Positions 14,607 to 22,978 of a stretch of DNA of 64,000 bases are shown here, in pieces. Both the position numbers and the translations under genes were made by a program. Within the stretch, counting starts at the first letter, position 1. Each line of letters begins with the position of its first letter. The stretch lies in the NCBI RefSeq assembly GCF_029016485.1, contig NZ_CP092107.1:1178001-1242000 (forward strand). The letters run 5' to 3'. Source of the DNA: Vibrio sp. JC009 (GTDB lineage: Bacteria; Pseudomonadota; Gammaproteobacteria; Enterobacterales; Vibrionaceae). Below the pieces are notes generated by a model that saw only the letters and a list, made by a program, of their open reading frames with translations, ran no database searches and was not told the DNA's origin.

Positions 14607-16583
14607 ATGAAATCAGATGAAAAGATACTGATCAAAGCACCACGCAGTCATAAAGATGGTCATTTATTTGAAGTATCAGAAAATGTAGTAGATTGGATTG
14701 AGCAGTACCAGCACTTTAAAGGTGTTACCAAAAGCATTATTGAGCTATTAAATCAGATTTCATTACGAGGCTTTAGCAGTAAAGATGGTTTTGTCTCCAC
14801 AACGGAGCTTGTTGAGGCATCTGACCGTCATCTGACAAGAGCAGCCATTCAGCAAAGACTGAGGGCAGCGGTAAAGATTGGTCTGTTTACTCAAATCCCG
14901 GTGCGGTTTGAGGAAGGTCTTGCCGGCAAAACCATGCTGCATCGCTTTGTTAACCCGGCCCAGTTAGTTTCAGTTATGGGTGCAACCAGCTTAATGACTG
15001 AATCAAGTAAACGAACGGAGAAGCAGAAAAAGTCTAAAGCCCTGGCTCAGACTCAGGTAAACCGCCGCCTGTTAAACGAGTATGGCCTGCAAACACCGCC
15101 AGCGATGAAGGATGAGTCGGAGCAGTTTGTGGTCTCGCCTGCTTACTGGGCGGGCATTATTGATCAGGCGCTTGCTCCACCGAGAACCAGAAAAAATTAT
15201 CAGAAATCCATGGTCTCGATCTCAGGATCCCGTGCCGTGATCGAAACAAGATCCTCGAAACATATTATGACGGTAGATGATCTGATGACGCTGTTTGCTC
15301 TGTTTACATTGACGGTGCAATACCATGAACATCATCAGGAGGATTACCAGATTAACGGGGTCCAGATCCCGAATAAAACCCCGTTGTATATCACCGATAT
15401 CCTCTCTATGCGTGGCAAGAAGGACAGTGGCCCGGCCAGGGATTCCATCCGTGAAAGTATCGACCGTATTGAATATACGGACTTTCAGCTTCATGAACTG
15501 GCGGGCCGCTGGTTAAGTGAAAACATGCCGGAAGGGTTTAAGAGTGATCGTTTCCGTTTTCTTGCCCGGACCATTACAGGATCCGAAGAGGCGCCGTCGG
15601 AAGATGCAGCAGGTGAGATCCGGATCAAGCCAAATCTCTACATTCTGGTCTGGGAACCCTCGTTCTATGAAGAGCTGCTGACCAAAGATTACTTCTTCCT
15701 TTTCCCGCCGGAGATCCTGAAGCAGCATACATTGATCTTCCAGCTTTACTCCTATTTCAGAAGCCGTATGTCAAGAAGGCTGACCGACAGCCTGCTTCTG
15801 AGTGAGTTGAATCAAAAGCTTTCCCGGAACATTGAATGGCGCCGTTTTTCCAATGAGATGATCCGTGAGCTGAAAAAGTTATCGGAAGGGGAGGGGGGTG
15901 AAGATCATTTTACCGTTAATCTGTGGGGCTACCATCTGACGCTTACCGCTGAAGATACCAAAGGTAAGACCAAAGACTACCGGATGGACATTAAGTGTGA
16001 CGTGGATGAAGTTGTTCGTTATTCCAGAGCAAGAACGACCAATGCCGGTAAGCGTAATATGGCGCCAACGCTGCCAAACCCGCTGCGCAACGAGATGCTT
16101 TCAAAGCAGAAGCTGGAAGAGCTGTCTGAAATTATTGATGGTGAGTTTGAGCCAATCCAGCGTAAGCAGGCTTCTCCGGGCGGGCGCCTTGGCAGAAGGG
16201 TCAAGCTGAGAAAGCACCTTGTTGAGATCAACGCGGATGAGCTGACTATCACCCTGTCTAAGTATACCTCTCCAGAGGCTCTGGAACGCAGTATAACGGC
16301 TCTTTCTGCAATGACCGGGCATCCGCACTCTTCAATCCAGAATGAGTGTCAGGAGCTCTTAGAGAAGCTGGATTGGCTTAGAGTAGGCGAGCAGGTGGTT
16401 TCCTACGAAACTCTGAGCCGGACTGTCGAGTTGTACAACAGCCAGGCTCAAAGCAAACATCTGTCTATCGAAAGGCTGATTTCCGGTTTAGCGGTACGGA
16501 AGAAAATCTGTAAGCAAGTTTTTGAAGGTCATATCGATGAGGAAGTATTCCGCGCCATTGAAGATGTGGCGGTGGGGAATTAG
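14607..16583 (+). CDS. rctB: Chromosome 2 replication initiator RctB
   Basis: RctB is the vibrio-specific initiator that binds methylated iterons, melts the AT-rich part of oriCII and represses its own gene. The protein keeps long conserved blocks, for example GHLFEVSENVVDWIEQYQHF, RFEEGLAGKTMLHRFVNP, KDSGPARDSIRESIDRIE, WEPSFYEELLTKDYFFLFPP and RRVKLRKHLVEINADELTI. The structure is known as tandem winged-helix DNA-binding domains. I prefer ATG 14607 to ATG 14589: it gives 658 residues, the V. cholerae length, and the protein then begins MKSDEKILIKAPRSHKDG, aligned with that family's start. The gene is followed by a terminator at 16731. Confidence 0.96.
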   Translation: MKSDEKILIKAPRSHKDGHLFEVSENVVDWIEQYQHFKGVTKSIIELLNQISLRGFSSKDGFVSTTELVEASDRHLTRAAIQQRLRAAVKIGLFTQIPVRFEEGLAGKTMLHRFVNPAQLVSVMGATSLMTESSKRTEKQKKSKALAQTQVNRRLLNEYGLQTPPAMKDESEQFVVSPAYWAGIIDQALAPPRTRKNYQKSMVSISGSRAVIETRSSKHIMTVDDLMTLFALFTLTVQYHEHHQEDYQINGVQIPNKTPLYITDILSMRGKKDSGPARDSIRESIDRIEYTDFQLHELAGRWLSENMPEGFKSDRFRFLARTITGSEEAPSEDAAGEIRIKPNLYILVWEPSFYEELLTKDYFFLFPPEILKQHTLIFQLYSYFRSRMSRRLTDSLLLSELNQKLSRNIEWRRFSNEMIRELKKLSEGEGGEDHFTVNLWGYHLTLTAEDTKGKTKDYRMDIKCDVDEVVRYSRARTTNAGKRNMAPTLPNPLRNEMLSKQKLEELSEIIDGEFEPIQRKQASPGGRLGRRVKLRKHLVEINADELTITLSKYTSPEALERSITALSAMTGHPHSSIQNECQELLEKLDWLRVGEQVVSYETLSRTVELYNSQAQSKHLSIERLISGLAVRKKICKQVFEGHIDEEVFRAIEDVAVGN

Positions 16584-16730
16584 TTCTGAAACAAACAAAA
16601 TCCTGACACTTTACTGACATTGGTTCTCCAGCCCGTGTCTAAACTTAAAAACGAATAGACAACCTTTTGTCCTTTCTAATGAAATTGATAGATTGGCTCA
16701 TATTGTTTAAATTCATAAGGTTATGGATTT

Positions 16731-16760
16731 TTAGCGAGGTGCAAACCTCGCTATTTTTTT
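16731..16760 (+). terminator. Rho-independent terminator after rctB
   Basis: Eight-bp perfect stem AGCGAGGT/ACCTCGCT with a GCAA tetraloop, followed by ATTTTTTT. It lies 150 bp after the rctB stop, which leaves room for a short transcript of its own in 16600-16760. Confidence 0.9.
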
Positions 16761-16794
16761 GCCTGAATGAAAGTGATGCTGAGATACCAATCCC

Positions 16795-16942
16795 TTGATC
16801 ATCGTTCCGCTTCTTTGCCTGTATTTCACTTAAACCTGCCGAGTGTTAGTTCCGGGATACCTGCTATTGCTCCGGTTTCTTTTCACTAAAAACACGGAAC
16901 GATGATCAAGTGTAATTTATGCAACCCTTGATCATCGTTCCG
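16795..16942. promoter_or_regulatory. Three identical iterons downstream of rctB
   Basis: The 15-mer TTGATCATCGTTCCG occurs at 16795-16809 (plus), 16895-16909 (minus) and 16928-16942 (plus) with no mismatch. The last two form an inverted repeat with an 18-bp spacer. They share the iteron form of the origin but are outside the origin-rctB unit and after its terminator. They are more uniform than the iterons of the origin itself, which suggests strong RctB binding. The remainder of 16943-17277 shows no gene I can support. Confidence 0.75.
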
Positions 16943-17277
16943 TCAGAGCGGTTGTTTATAACAAAGCGCAATGCTACCGGCGAATGGGCTATAGTTAAAA
17001 TGAGAACAGGGAAAATCCTGAAATTTTGTGCGGTCAGGCTTATCGTAGGGAGAGTGAGCCAGGAAAAAAATGAGAGGTCAGTCAATCAATTTTTGAGGGG
17101 GTAATCTTTTGAGAATATAGTCGAAATTGAGACTGTGCAATTACATAACTGATAAATTTATAAGTCATATATCAGAAACCGTGAACAGCTCACATTCCTG
17201 ATCGATTTTGCTTAACAAGGATTTTGCCCTTTGCTACATAAAACTTGTCCCTGACATGGTTTTTATCGGAGGTGTAT

Positions 17278-17475
17278 ATGTCCATTAATTCTATAGACCA
17301 TGATGAAATGAGAAACATTGCATCGAGTTGGGAACTCAAGGAAGAAGATTCCAAGCAGTCAGTAAAAAGAGTTAAATCAGCAGAAGCTCGCCGTCGGATT
17401 GAGATGTTGAGAGAGATAAAAGAGAGTGGTTTAACTTTAGAGGAAGCTGAGGAATTAGGCTTGCTACATCACTGA
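17278..17475 (+). CDS. Small charged hypothetical protein, 65 residues
   Basis: A 65-residue protein, rich in Glu, Lys and Arg and largely helical (KSAEARRRIEMLREIKESG, then LTLEEAEELGLLHH). The second part resembles the small RR-x-IE-x-L helical proteins found near the vibrio origin and in pseudomonads (PA3496 type), but the match is weak. ATG 17278 is well supported: GGAGGT lies five bases before it. A strong terminator follows at 17499. Confidence 0.7.
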   Translation: MSINSIDHDEMRNIASSWELKEEDSKQSVKRVKSAEARRRIEMLREIKESGLTLEEAEELGLLHH

Positions 17476-17498
17476 CTGCACTTCACATGCAAACGATG

Positions 17499-17533
17499 TA
17501 AGGGCGATATTCAATATCGCCCTTACTTTTTTG
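17499..17533 (+). terminator. Rho-independent terminator
   Basis: Perfect 13-base arms TAAGGGCGATATT and AATATCGCCCTTA separated by a single C, followed by CTTTTTTGT. It ends the transcript of the 65-residue protein. Confidence 0.93.
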
Positions 17534-17578
17534 TGTTATATTCTTGCCTAATTTCATATCGCCCTGAGAATTTCATTC

Positions 17579-17788
17579 ATGTCCATTAATTTGTCACTGC
17601 TGCCTCCTGAAGAAAAAAACAGGATAGAACTTGATAAACAAGCCTCTTTTCTGGTCTGGAAACTGAAAGAAGCAAAGGCTGGTCCCGATGAACTGATTAC
17701 TGAAGCGGACAAGATCCGTAACGAATCTGAGAAAGAGTTCTTCGAACAGGCGATTGAAAAATATAAAAGGATAATGGGAGTTGCCTGA
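17579..17788 (+). CDS. Small helical hypothetical protein, 69 residues
   Basis: A 69-residue soluble protein starting MSINLSLLPPEEKNRIELDK and otherwise helical and charged (ESEKEFFEQAIEKYKRIMGV). I do not recognise a family. It starts with MSIN like the small protein at 17278, though the two are otherwise unlike. It lies 66 bp before the yebC-type gene on the same strand and may be cotranscribed with it. The ribosome-binding site is weak. Confidence 0.6.
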   Translation: MSINLSLLPPEEKNRIELDKQASFLVWKLKEAKAGPDELITEADKIRNESEKEFFEQAIEKYKRIMGVA

Positions 17789-17854
17789 ACAATTGAATTG
17801 AGGCACTTTTTTGTTAAAATCCATTCGTTAAGTTGAATCAGAGAGAACATCCCA

Positions 17855-18571
17855 ATGGGAAGAAGTTTTGAAGTGCGCAAAGCCTCTATGGCGAAAACAC
17901 AAGGCGCAAAAATTAAGGTTTATTCCAAATACGGTAAAGAAATTTATATGTCTGCTAAGAATGGTGGTGCCGATCCTGACACTAACCTTTCTCTAAAGCA
18001 CTTGATTGCAAAAGCTAAAAAAGATCAGGTGCCAAGTCATGTAATCGATAAGGCTCTTGACAAAGCAACCGGTGGCGGTGGTGAAGATTATCAGCCAGCC
18101 CGCTACGAAGGTTTCGGCCCGGGTGGCGCAAGCGTAATCGTTGACTGTCTGACAGACAACGGCAACCGTACCTTCCAGGACGTTCGTCAGTGCTTTGTTA
18201 AAACAGGCGCTAAGATCGGCAGCCCTGGCGCGGTAGCTCACATGTTTGACCATCAGGCGGTATTCCAGTTTAAAGGCGACGATGAAGAAGCTGTACTGGA
18301 AGCGCTGATGATGCAGGATGTTGATGTAGCTGACATCGAGCTTGAAGACGGTGTTATCACTGTATTTGCTCCGCATACTGAGTTCTTTAAAGCGAAAACG
18401 GCTCTGGGTGAAGAGTTCCCTGATGTCACGCTTGATGTTGAAGAGATCACTTTCGTTCCTCAGACCAATACTCCGGTAGCTGGCGAGGATGCAGAGAAGT
18501 TCCAGAAGTTCCTTGATCTTCTGGATGAGTGTGATGACGTACAGCAGGTTTATCACAACGCAGAGCTATAA
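17855..18571 (+). CDS. YebC/PmpR-family protein
   Basis: A 238-residue protein of the YebC (TACO1/PmpR) family. It opens [19 protein letters not shown], a YeeN-like form of the family start, and has [20 protein letters not shown], then [14 protein letters not shown] and the conserved [19 protein letters not shown]. Family members have been described as transcription regulators; more recent work shows that YebC proteins help ribosomes through difficult motifs. The chromosome 1 copy usually sits with ruvC, so this is probably the second, YeeN-type paralogue of the cell. Confidence 0.92.
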   Translation: MGRSFEVRKASMAKTQGAKIKVYSKYGKEIYMSAKNGGADPDTNLSLKHLIAKAKKDQVPSHVIDKALDKATGGGGEDYQPARYEGFGPGGASVIVDCLTDNGNRTFQDVRQCFVKTGAKIGSPGAVAHMFDHQAVFQFKGDDEEAVLEALMMQDVDVADIELEDGVITVFAPHTEFFKAKTALGEEFPDVTLDVEEITFVPQTNTPVAGEDAEKFQKFLDLLDECDDVQQVYHNAEL

Positions 18572-18598
18572 TTCTTAGCTGTCGCAGACTAGATACAA

Positions 18599-18625
18599 AG
18601 CCGGGCCATGTGTCCGGTTTTTTTA
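18599..18625 (+). terminator. Probable terminator after the yebC-type gene
   Basis: CCGG arms around GCCATGTGT followed by a run of seven T. The stem is short but the T run is typical. Confidence 0.6.
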
Positions 18626-18686
18626 TGCCTGCTGTTCAGGTAAAGTTGAAGAAATTGCTGTGACTCAAAATAACAAGGAAATCAGA

Positions 18687-19559
18687 ATGAAAGTAAGTTT
18701 TGTTGGACTGGGTGTTATGGGATATCCGATGGCCGGACACCTGCAAAAAGCCGGGTTTGATGTGACTGTGTATAACCGGACTCAGGCTAAAGCTGAGCAG
18801 TGGGTACAGGAGTATGGCGGCAATATGGCTGAAACTGTTCCTGAGTGCGTTCAGGAGGCCGATATAGTGTTAACTTGTGTCGGTAATGATGACGATGTCA
18901 GAAGCGTCACTACGGGCCCTGCAGGCGCCTTGACGGCGATGAAGCCGGGAAGCATTCTTATCGACCATACGACGACTTCTGCGAAATTGGCTGAAGAGTT
19001 GCAGCAGGCGTGCCTGAACAGAGAAGTACGTTTTATGGATGCCCCGGTTTCCGGTGGACAGGCGGGTGCTGAGAACGGCGTGCTGACCATTATGTGCGGT
19101 GGCGATGATTTTGATTTTGAGCTGATGCAGGATGTGTTCAACTGCTACGGAAGATCTTCGGTTCTGATGGGCCGGGTAGGGCAGGGACAGAGAGCCAAAA
19201 TGGTGAATCAGATCTGTATTGCCGGTGTTTTAACCGGGCTTTCAGAAGGTCTGATCCTGGCTGAGAAGTCAGGGCTGGATATCTCCACTCTGGTTGACTG
19301 CCTGAAAAACGGTGCTGCCGGATCCTGGCAGATGGAAAACCGCGCTGTCACCATGTCGGAAGATAAGTACGATTTCGGTTTTGCTATCGACTGGATGATC
19401 AAGGATCTGGGCTTCTGCCTGGATGAAGCCGAGAGACAATCTGTTCGTCTGCCATTAACGGAAAAAACGGCGCAGTCCTATAAAGAGCTCTCAGCAGAAG
19501 GGCTGGGTAGAATGGATACTTCCGTGCTTATGAAAGCGATCCAGAGAGAGGCTGAGTGA
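18687..19559 (+). CDS. NAD(P)-dependent oxidoreductase, 3-hydroxyisobutyrate dehydrogenase family
   Basis: A 290-residue beta-hydroxyacid dehydrogenase. It has the N-terminal Rossmann motif VSFVGLGVMGYPMAGHL, the substrate-binding signature FMDAPVSGGQAGAENG, and the catalytic-lysine region GQGQRAKMVNQICIAG followed by GSWQMENRA. Members oxidise or reduce small beta-hydroxyacids such as 3-hydroxyisobutyrate, tartronate semialdehyde or glyoxylate; the exact substrate is not clear. ATG 18687 is chosen because AAGGA lies seven bases before it and the glycine motif then sits at the usual distance from the start. It ends near a 12-bp hairpin. Confidence 0.88.
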   Translation: MKVSFVGLGVMGYPMAGHLQKAGFDVTVYNRTQAKAEQWVQEYGGNMAETVPECVQEADIVLTCVGNDDDVRSVTTGPAGALTAMKPGSILIDHTTTSAKLAEELQQACLNREVRFMDAPVSGGQAGAENGVLTIMCGGDDFDFELMQDVFNCYGRSSVLMGRVGQGQRAKMVNQICIAGVLTGLSEGLILAEKSGLDISTLVDCLKNGAAGSWQMENRAVTMSEDKYDFGFAIDWMIKDLGFCLDEAERQSVRLPLTEKTAQSYKELSAEGLGRMDTSVLMKAIQREAE

Positions 19560-19571
19560 TTTCGCTTTTGG

Positions 19572-19599
19572 AGTCATTCCCGCGGAGGCGGGAATGACT
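19572..19599. terminator. Hairpin between convergent genes
   Basis: Perfect 12-bp stem AGTCATTCCCGC/GCGGGAATGACT with a GGAG loop, between the oxidoreductase stop and the chemoreceptor stop. There is no T run, so it may act as a mRNA 3' hairpin or a REP-like unit. A related GATTCCCGC/GCGGGAATC hairpin is at 22946. Confidence 0.65.
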
Positions 19600-19631
19600 T
19601 CATTTAAGTCGATCCGTATCTTGTTACCAGA

Positions 19632-19644
19632 TTTACACTGTAAA
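19632..19644. other. parS2: parS2 site overlapping a chemoreceptor stop codon
   Basis: Exact TTTACACTGTAAA. On the minus strand it supplies the last codons and the TAA stop of the chemoreceptor gene (F-T-V-stop). It lies 5.2 kb beyond the origin on the rctB side. Confidence 0.88.
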
Positions 19645-21297
19645 GCGTTTAACCAGATCATGCAGCTCACTGGCTTTGCCTGTTAATTGCTGACTGCTGG
19701 TGCGGTTTTCGTTAGCCAGTCCTGCTGACTGCTGACTTTGATCGGATATCACCACAATGCGCTGTGAGATTTCCTGTCCCACCTGTGTCTGCTGCTCCGT
19801 TGCTGTGGCTATCAGAGAGTTCATATCCATGATAACCCTGATGGATTCCTGAATCTTATCCAGCGCCTGAGTTGCTGCGTTGGCTTCTTCAACGGTTTTC
19901 ACGCTGCGGTTCTGGCTGACATCCATGGTCTGAACGGCGGCATCTGAAGCCGATTTTAGCTGTTCGATCATTTCATGGATTTCCAGTGTACTTTCCTGAG
20001 TTCTGCTGGCCAGTTTTCTTACCTCATCGGCAACCACTGCAAAACCACGGCCCTGTTCCCCTGCTCGGGCGGCTTCAATCGCTGCGTTAAGTGCCAGCAG
20101 GTTTGTCTGTTCTGCGATGTCTTCGATTACGGTCAGTGATGAGGAGATATTCTGTACATCGCCTTCAAGCCGCGAGACCACTTCGTTTGCTTTTGCCACA
20201 TCGGAAGCAAGATCCTGAACGGAAGATGCGGCTTTCAGAACGATATCCATGGCATCACTGGTATTGTTTTCCACATCCGTTGCCGCTTGTGCCGCCTGAA
20301 CGGCATTACTGGAGATTTCATTAGCGGTGGTGGTCATTTCCGTCATGGCAGTGGCAACCTGCTCGGTTTCCTGGCTTTGCTCACTTGCCAGTGCATCCAC
20401 CTGCGTTGCCCGGCCTGCCATGTTTTCGGTTTCACTTACTACGTCATGACTCACATTGCTGACGCTGGAAATAATGTTCTGAAGGCTGGCAACAAAGCTA
20501 TTAAAGTCATTGCCCAGCGTTTTAAATTCTGGCGTCTTAAAGTCTTCCATTCTGGCGGTAAGATCGGCATCTCCACTGGCAAAGGATGAGATGGAGTCTT
20601 TAAAGCGCTTAAGAGGTGTCATAATGCTTTGGTTGATGGCGATGGCAAAAATGGCAACAATAATCACAACAACCAGAGTGACAGTGGCGATACTCCAAAT
20701 GCTGTCAGCCAGATTTGATTTCGCATCCTGCTCAATTTTAGAAAGGGTTACCTCTATATCATCGATATAGAAACCTGTACCAATGATGATATCCCACTGA
20801 GGTTCATAGATAGAGTAGCTAAGCTTTGGAAGTGGTTCGTCACTGCCGGGTTTAGGGAAGTAGTAGGTGGTATAACCGCCACCATTTTTGGCTTTTTTCA
20901 CGATATCCTGGATCAGAAGAAGCCCTTTTTTGTCTTTCAGATTCCAGAAGTTTTCTCCAATTCCTTTTTTACTCTGCCCCAGCAGGACGCGAACACCCTT
21001 TGAGTCGTAACCATACAGATAACCATTTTTACCAAATTTGATATTGGATAGCTCTTCAATCACTTCTTCCCGGGAAGCATTTCGTTCCTTAAACGTTTTA
21101 AGTGCGCTATCAGCAATCTCGATAAAATAATGAAGCTGCTCTCTTTTTTCATTCATGAGCATTTCATTTACACGTTCTGCCTGTACTTCGGTACTTTTTA
21201 GCATCTCGGAGTAAGCGAGGTAGATCATACTTAGCGAAAGTATGATTAGGGGGGCAATAGCTAGAATATACAGCCTTGCTCTGATGGTCAGATTCAT
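19633..21297 (-). CDS. Methyl-accepting chemotaxis protein with periplasmic Cache domain
   Basis: A 554-residue chemoreceptor. A first membrane segment ([20 protein letters not shown]) is followed by a single-Cache (sCache_2) periplasmic ligand-binding domain of about 150 residues ([19 protein letters not shown]). Then come a second membrane segment, a HAMP domain and the signalling domain, with the hairpin tip [20 protein letters not shown]. It binds CheA and CheW and controls flagellar rotation. I choose ATG 21297 because AGGA lies eight bases before it; ATG 21306 is also possible. The ligand is unknown, though this Cache class often binds organic acids. The stop codon lies in a parS2 site. 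Confidence 0.93.
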   Translation of the reverse strand: MNLTIRARLYILAIAPLIILSLSMIYLAYSEMLKSTEVQAERVNEMLMNEKREQLHYFIEIADSALKTFKERNASREEVIEELSNIKFGKNGYLYGYDSKGVRVLLGQSKKGIGENFWNLKDKKGLLLIQDIVKKAKNGGGYTTYYFPKPGSDEPLPKLSYSIYEPQWDIIIGTGFYIDDIEVTLSKIEQDAKSNLADSIWSIATVTLVVVIIVAIFAIAINQSIMTPLKRFKDSISSFASGDADLTARMEDFKTPEFKTLGNDFNSFVASLQNIISSVSNVSHDVVSETENMAGRATQVDALASEQSQETEQVATAMTEMTTTANEISSNAVQAAQAATDVENNTSDAMDIVLKAASSVQDLASDVAKANEVVSRLEGDVQNISSSLTVIEDIAEQTNLLALNAAIEAARAGEQGRGFAVVADEVRKLASRTQESTLEIHEMIEQLKSASDAAVQTMDVSQNRSVKTVEEANAATQALDKIQESIRVIMDMNSLIATATEQQTQVGQEISQRIVVISDQSQQSAGLANENRTSSQQLTGKASELHDLVKRFTV

Positions 21298-21330
21298 AAC
21301 ACTCATCCTGCACTAATCTATTTATCATTA

Positions 21331-21402
21331 TACCAATCCCAGTAATTATCTGTTCATCCTTGCTTGTCAAAACCGCTGAACAGCTAATTACTGGTATTGG
21401 TA
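21331..21402. repeat. 72-bp imperfect palindrome, copy 1
   Basis: A 72-base unit whose ends pair (TACCAAT...CCAGTAATTA with TAATTACTGG...ATTGGTA, also CTGTTCA with TGAACAG) around a 20-base loop. A second copy with about four changes is at 38092-38163. It is small, non-coding and dispersed, like a MITE or REP-type element. It lies upstream of the chemoreceptor gene; the rest of 21403-21605 has no gene I can support. Confidence 0.8.
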
Positions 21403-21605
21403 TTAGTTCTGTTTTGGGAAAATGGTCAATGTGACCGCGTACTATTATCGGTATGTTTTAATTATTTACTTTAGATAATAGATTTGCCAATAAAACTCTG
21501 TCCGCATATTGAGAAAAATATATACAAATTCTCAATAAGTCAGTGATCTGCATCAACTGGTGGATTTTTGTTCTCTGATTTTTCAGATGAGTATATGAGC
21601 CTGGT

Positions 21606-22472
21606 TTAGTGCGCTTTTATTCCAAATTTACGCAGTTCTTTTGGCAGGATTTCATCAAGATTTTCAATGTCTTGTTCATCAAGTTGAATAAGGTTCAGGT
21701 GATGTGTCTGATAAACGGTGGTTTTTTCTGACTTCACTTTTTCAGAAACCGGACCGGTATCTGTTCCCCAATACTGGATATAAACTTTTCCCGCTGGCAG
21801 GTAAAAATCGCTGTAAACCTCTTCAGCAATAGGCAGTTTTCTTTCATAGGCGTGAACCAGACCTGCCATATACAGCCAGTTATCAATAAGTAGTTCGCCC
21901 TTTGAGCGCACATAATGGCCATCCGCCGTTCTGTGCTTGGCCTGGAATTTCTGCCTGAAGCTGGAGAAAGACTTATCTGTAGAAAGGGAATCTGAATCCG
22001 TTCCCTGAAACTCCCTGACGGAGTTTTTCAGGTTCTGATTCTTTAAAACGGTATCGTGCCAGACGGTATAGTATGACTCGTTATTTTTACTGAACTTCTG
22101 CTCGCCACCGGCTTTCAGGCCCAGTTCGGTGATATGCCAGCCGTCCTCTTCTCTGTTTATCCAGCCCAGCTCGTTCAGTAGCTGGTTAATCTTTTTGGCA
22201 TTCAGGTTTAACACTTCTCCAAGCTGAGTCGCCGAGTAGTGCTTTCCGGCACTTATTGCAGTATCAATCAGCAGGTTCTGAGGCCACACAATAAACTGGC
22301 CATATTTGGAATGATTAACGTATTCGCCACCGAACTTTTCACCTAAGTCAGTCAGTACCCACTTATCTTCATGTCTCACTATATAGCCGAACTTAGCAAG
22401 CTCTGAGAAGAGTGCTTTCGGTTCTGTTTGTTTTAACTTTGCCAGCGCGGTTGTGGATACTTTCTCAGTCAT
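21606..22472 (-). CDS. Nuclease-like protein with two N-terminal winged-helix repeats
   Basis: A 288-residue soluble protein. Residues 1-125 hold two similar helix-turn-helix units, each ending in a W-x-L-T-D/E-L-G-x-K-x-GGE pattern (KWVLTDLGEKFGGE and GWHITELGLKAGGE). Residues 188-245 resemble a PD-(D/E)xK nuclease core: YVRSKGELLIDNWLYMAGL, then YERKLP, DFYLPAGKVYIQYWG. Expected catalytic positions are Glu193, Asp222 and a glutamate that is replaced here by Gln233. The protein may therefore bind DNA without cutting it, or use altered chemistry. No partner gene is adjacent. Confidence 0.7.
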   Translation of the reverse strand: MTEKVSTTALAKLKQTEPKALFSELAKFGYIVRHEDKWVLTDLGEKFGGEYVNHSKYGQFIVWPQNLLIDTAISAGKHYSATQLGEVLNLNAKKINQLLNELGWINREEDGWHITELGLKAGGEQKFSKNNESYYTVWHDTVLKNQNLKNSVREFQGTDSDSLSTDKSFSSFRQKFQAKHRTADGHYVRSKGELLIDNWLYMAGLVHAYERKLPIAEEVYSDFYLPAGKVYIQYWGTDTGPVSEKVKSEKTTVYQTHHLNLIQLDEQDIENLDEILPKELRKFGIKAH

Positions 22473-22571
22473 AGTTGCGGGTATTGTCAGTTAGGTTTGT
22501 TATTAGGTTAACTTAATTTTTTGCTTTTTTGAAAGGGAATGCTCCTGGCTGATTTGATGTTTGCTGATGAT

Positions 22572-22584
22572 TTTACAGTGTAAA
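22572..22584. other. parS2: parS2 site upstream of the DUF3081 gene
   Basis: Exact TTTACAGTGTAAA in intergenic DNA, about 8 kb from the origin, in the divergent promoter region between the nuclease-like gene and the DUF3081 gene. Confidence 0.88.
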
Positions 22585-22672
22585 TAGGGGGGCTGGAAAA
22601 TTCGTAGTCTGCTAACCATACTTATACCGAGGATGAAATTGTGTGTAATGATGAATTGGATGGGAGTTTGTT

Positions 22673-22924
22673 ATGAAGAATGAACTTGATCCGGGCAAAG
22701 TACTAAGAGCTTATGAATTAATTATGGATCGCGGTACTCCGACAGAGCATGGAAAGTTTTATGAGGGCCTTGAGGCTTTCTCTGATTACGATGGTTACAA
22801 CGTATTTATGCGTGGTAATGGTGTTGAACTGAAAGTAGGGTTCCACAACACTTATCATCTTGAATATGATCAGGAGCATTTGCGTGACAGCTTCCTGAAA
22901 AAAGTAGAAGCACTTAACAAGTAA
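22673..22924 (+). CDS. DUF3081 family protein
   Basis: An 83-residue soluble protein that fits DUF3081: it starts MKNELDPGKVLRAYELIMDR, has GTPTEHGKFYEGLEAFSDYD in the middle and ends with a charged helix. The family is restricted to gammaproteobacteria, mostly vibrios and relatives, and has no known function. A GGATGGGAGTTTGTT leader before the ATG supplies GGAG. The gene ends at a terminator shared with nhaD. Confidence 0.85.
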   Translation: MKNELDPGKVLRAYELIMDRGTPTEHGKFYEGLEAFSDYDGYNVFMRGNGVELKVGFHNTYHLEYDQEHLRDSFLKKVEALNK

Positions 22925-22945
22925 GCACTTCTTATTCGTTTTTAT

Positions 22946-22978
22946 GATTCCCGCATTTAAGCGGGAATCTGTTTTTCT
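22946..22978 (+). terminator. Terminator between DUF3081 and nhaD
   Basis: Stem GATTCCCGC/GCGGGAATC with an ATTTAA loop and TGTTTTTCT after it, between convergent genes. Confidence 0.85.

Noticed and set aside
16919..17104. 60-residue reading frame after rctB
   Set aside because: It starts within the iteron cluster, has no ribosome-binding site and its product has no protein-like pattern; it is best explained by chance in iteron DNA.
17993..18556. Long minus-strand frame opposite the yebC-type gene
   Set aside because: The plus strand encodes a clear YebC family protein over the whole span; the antisense product is rich in Phe, Leu and Cys with no family pattern.
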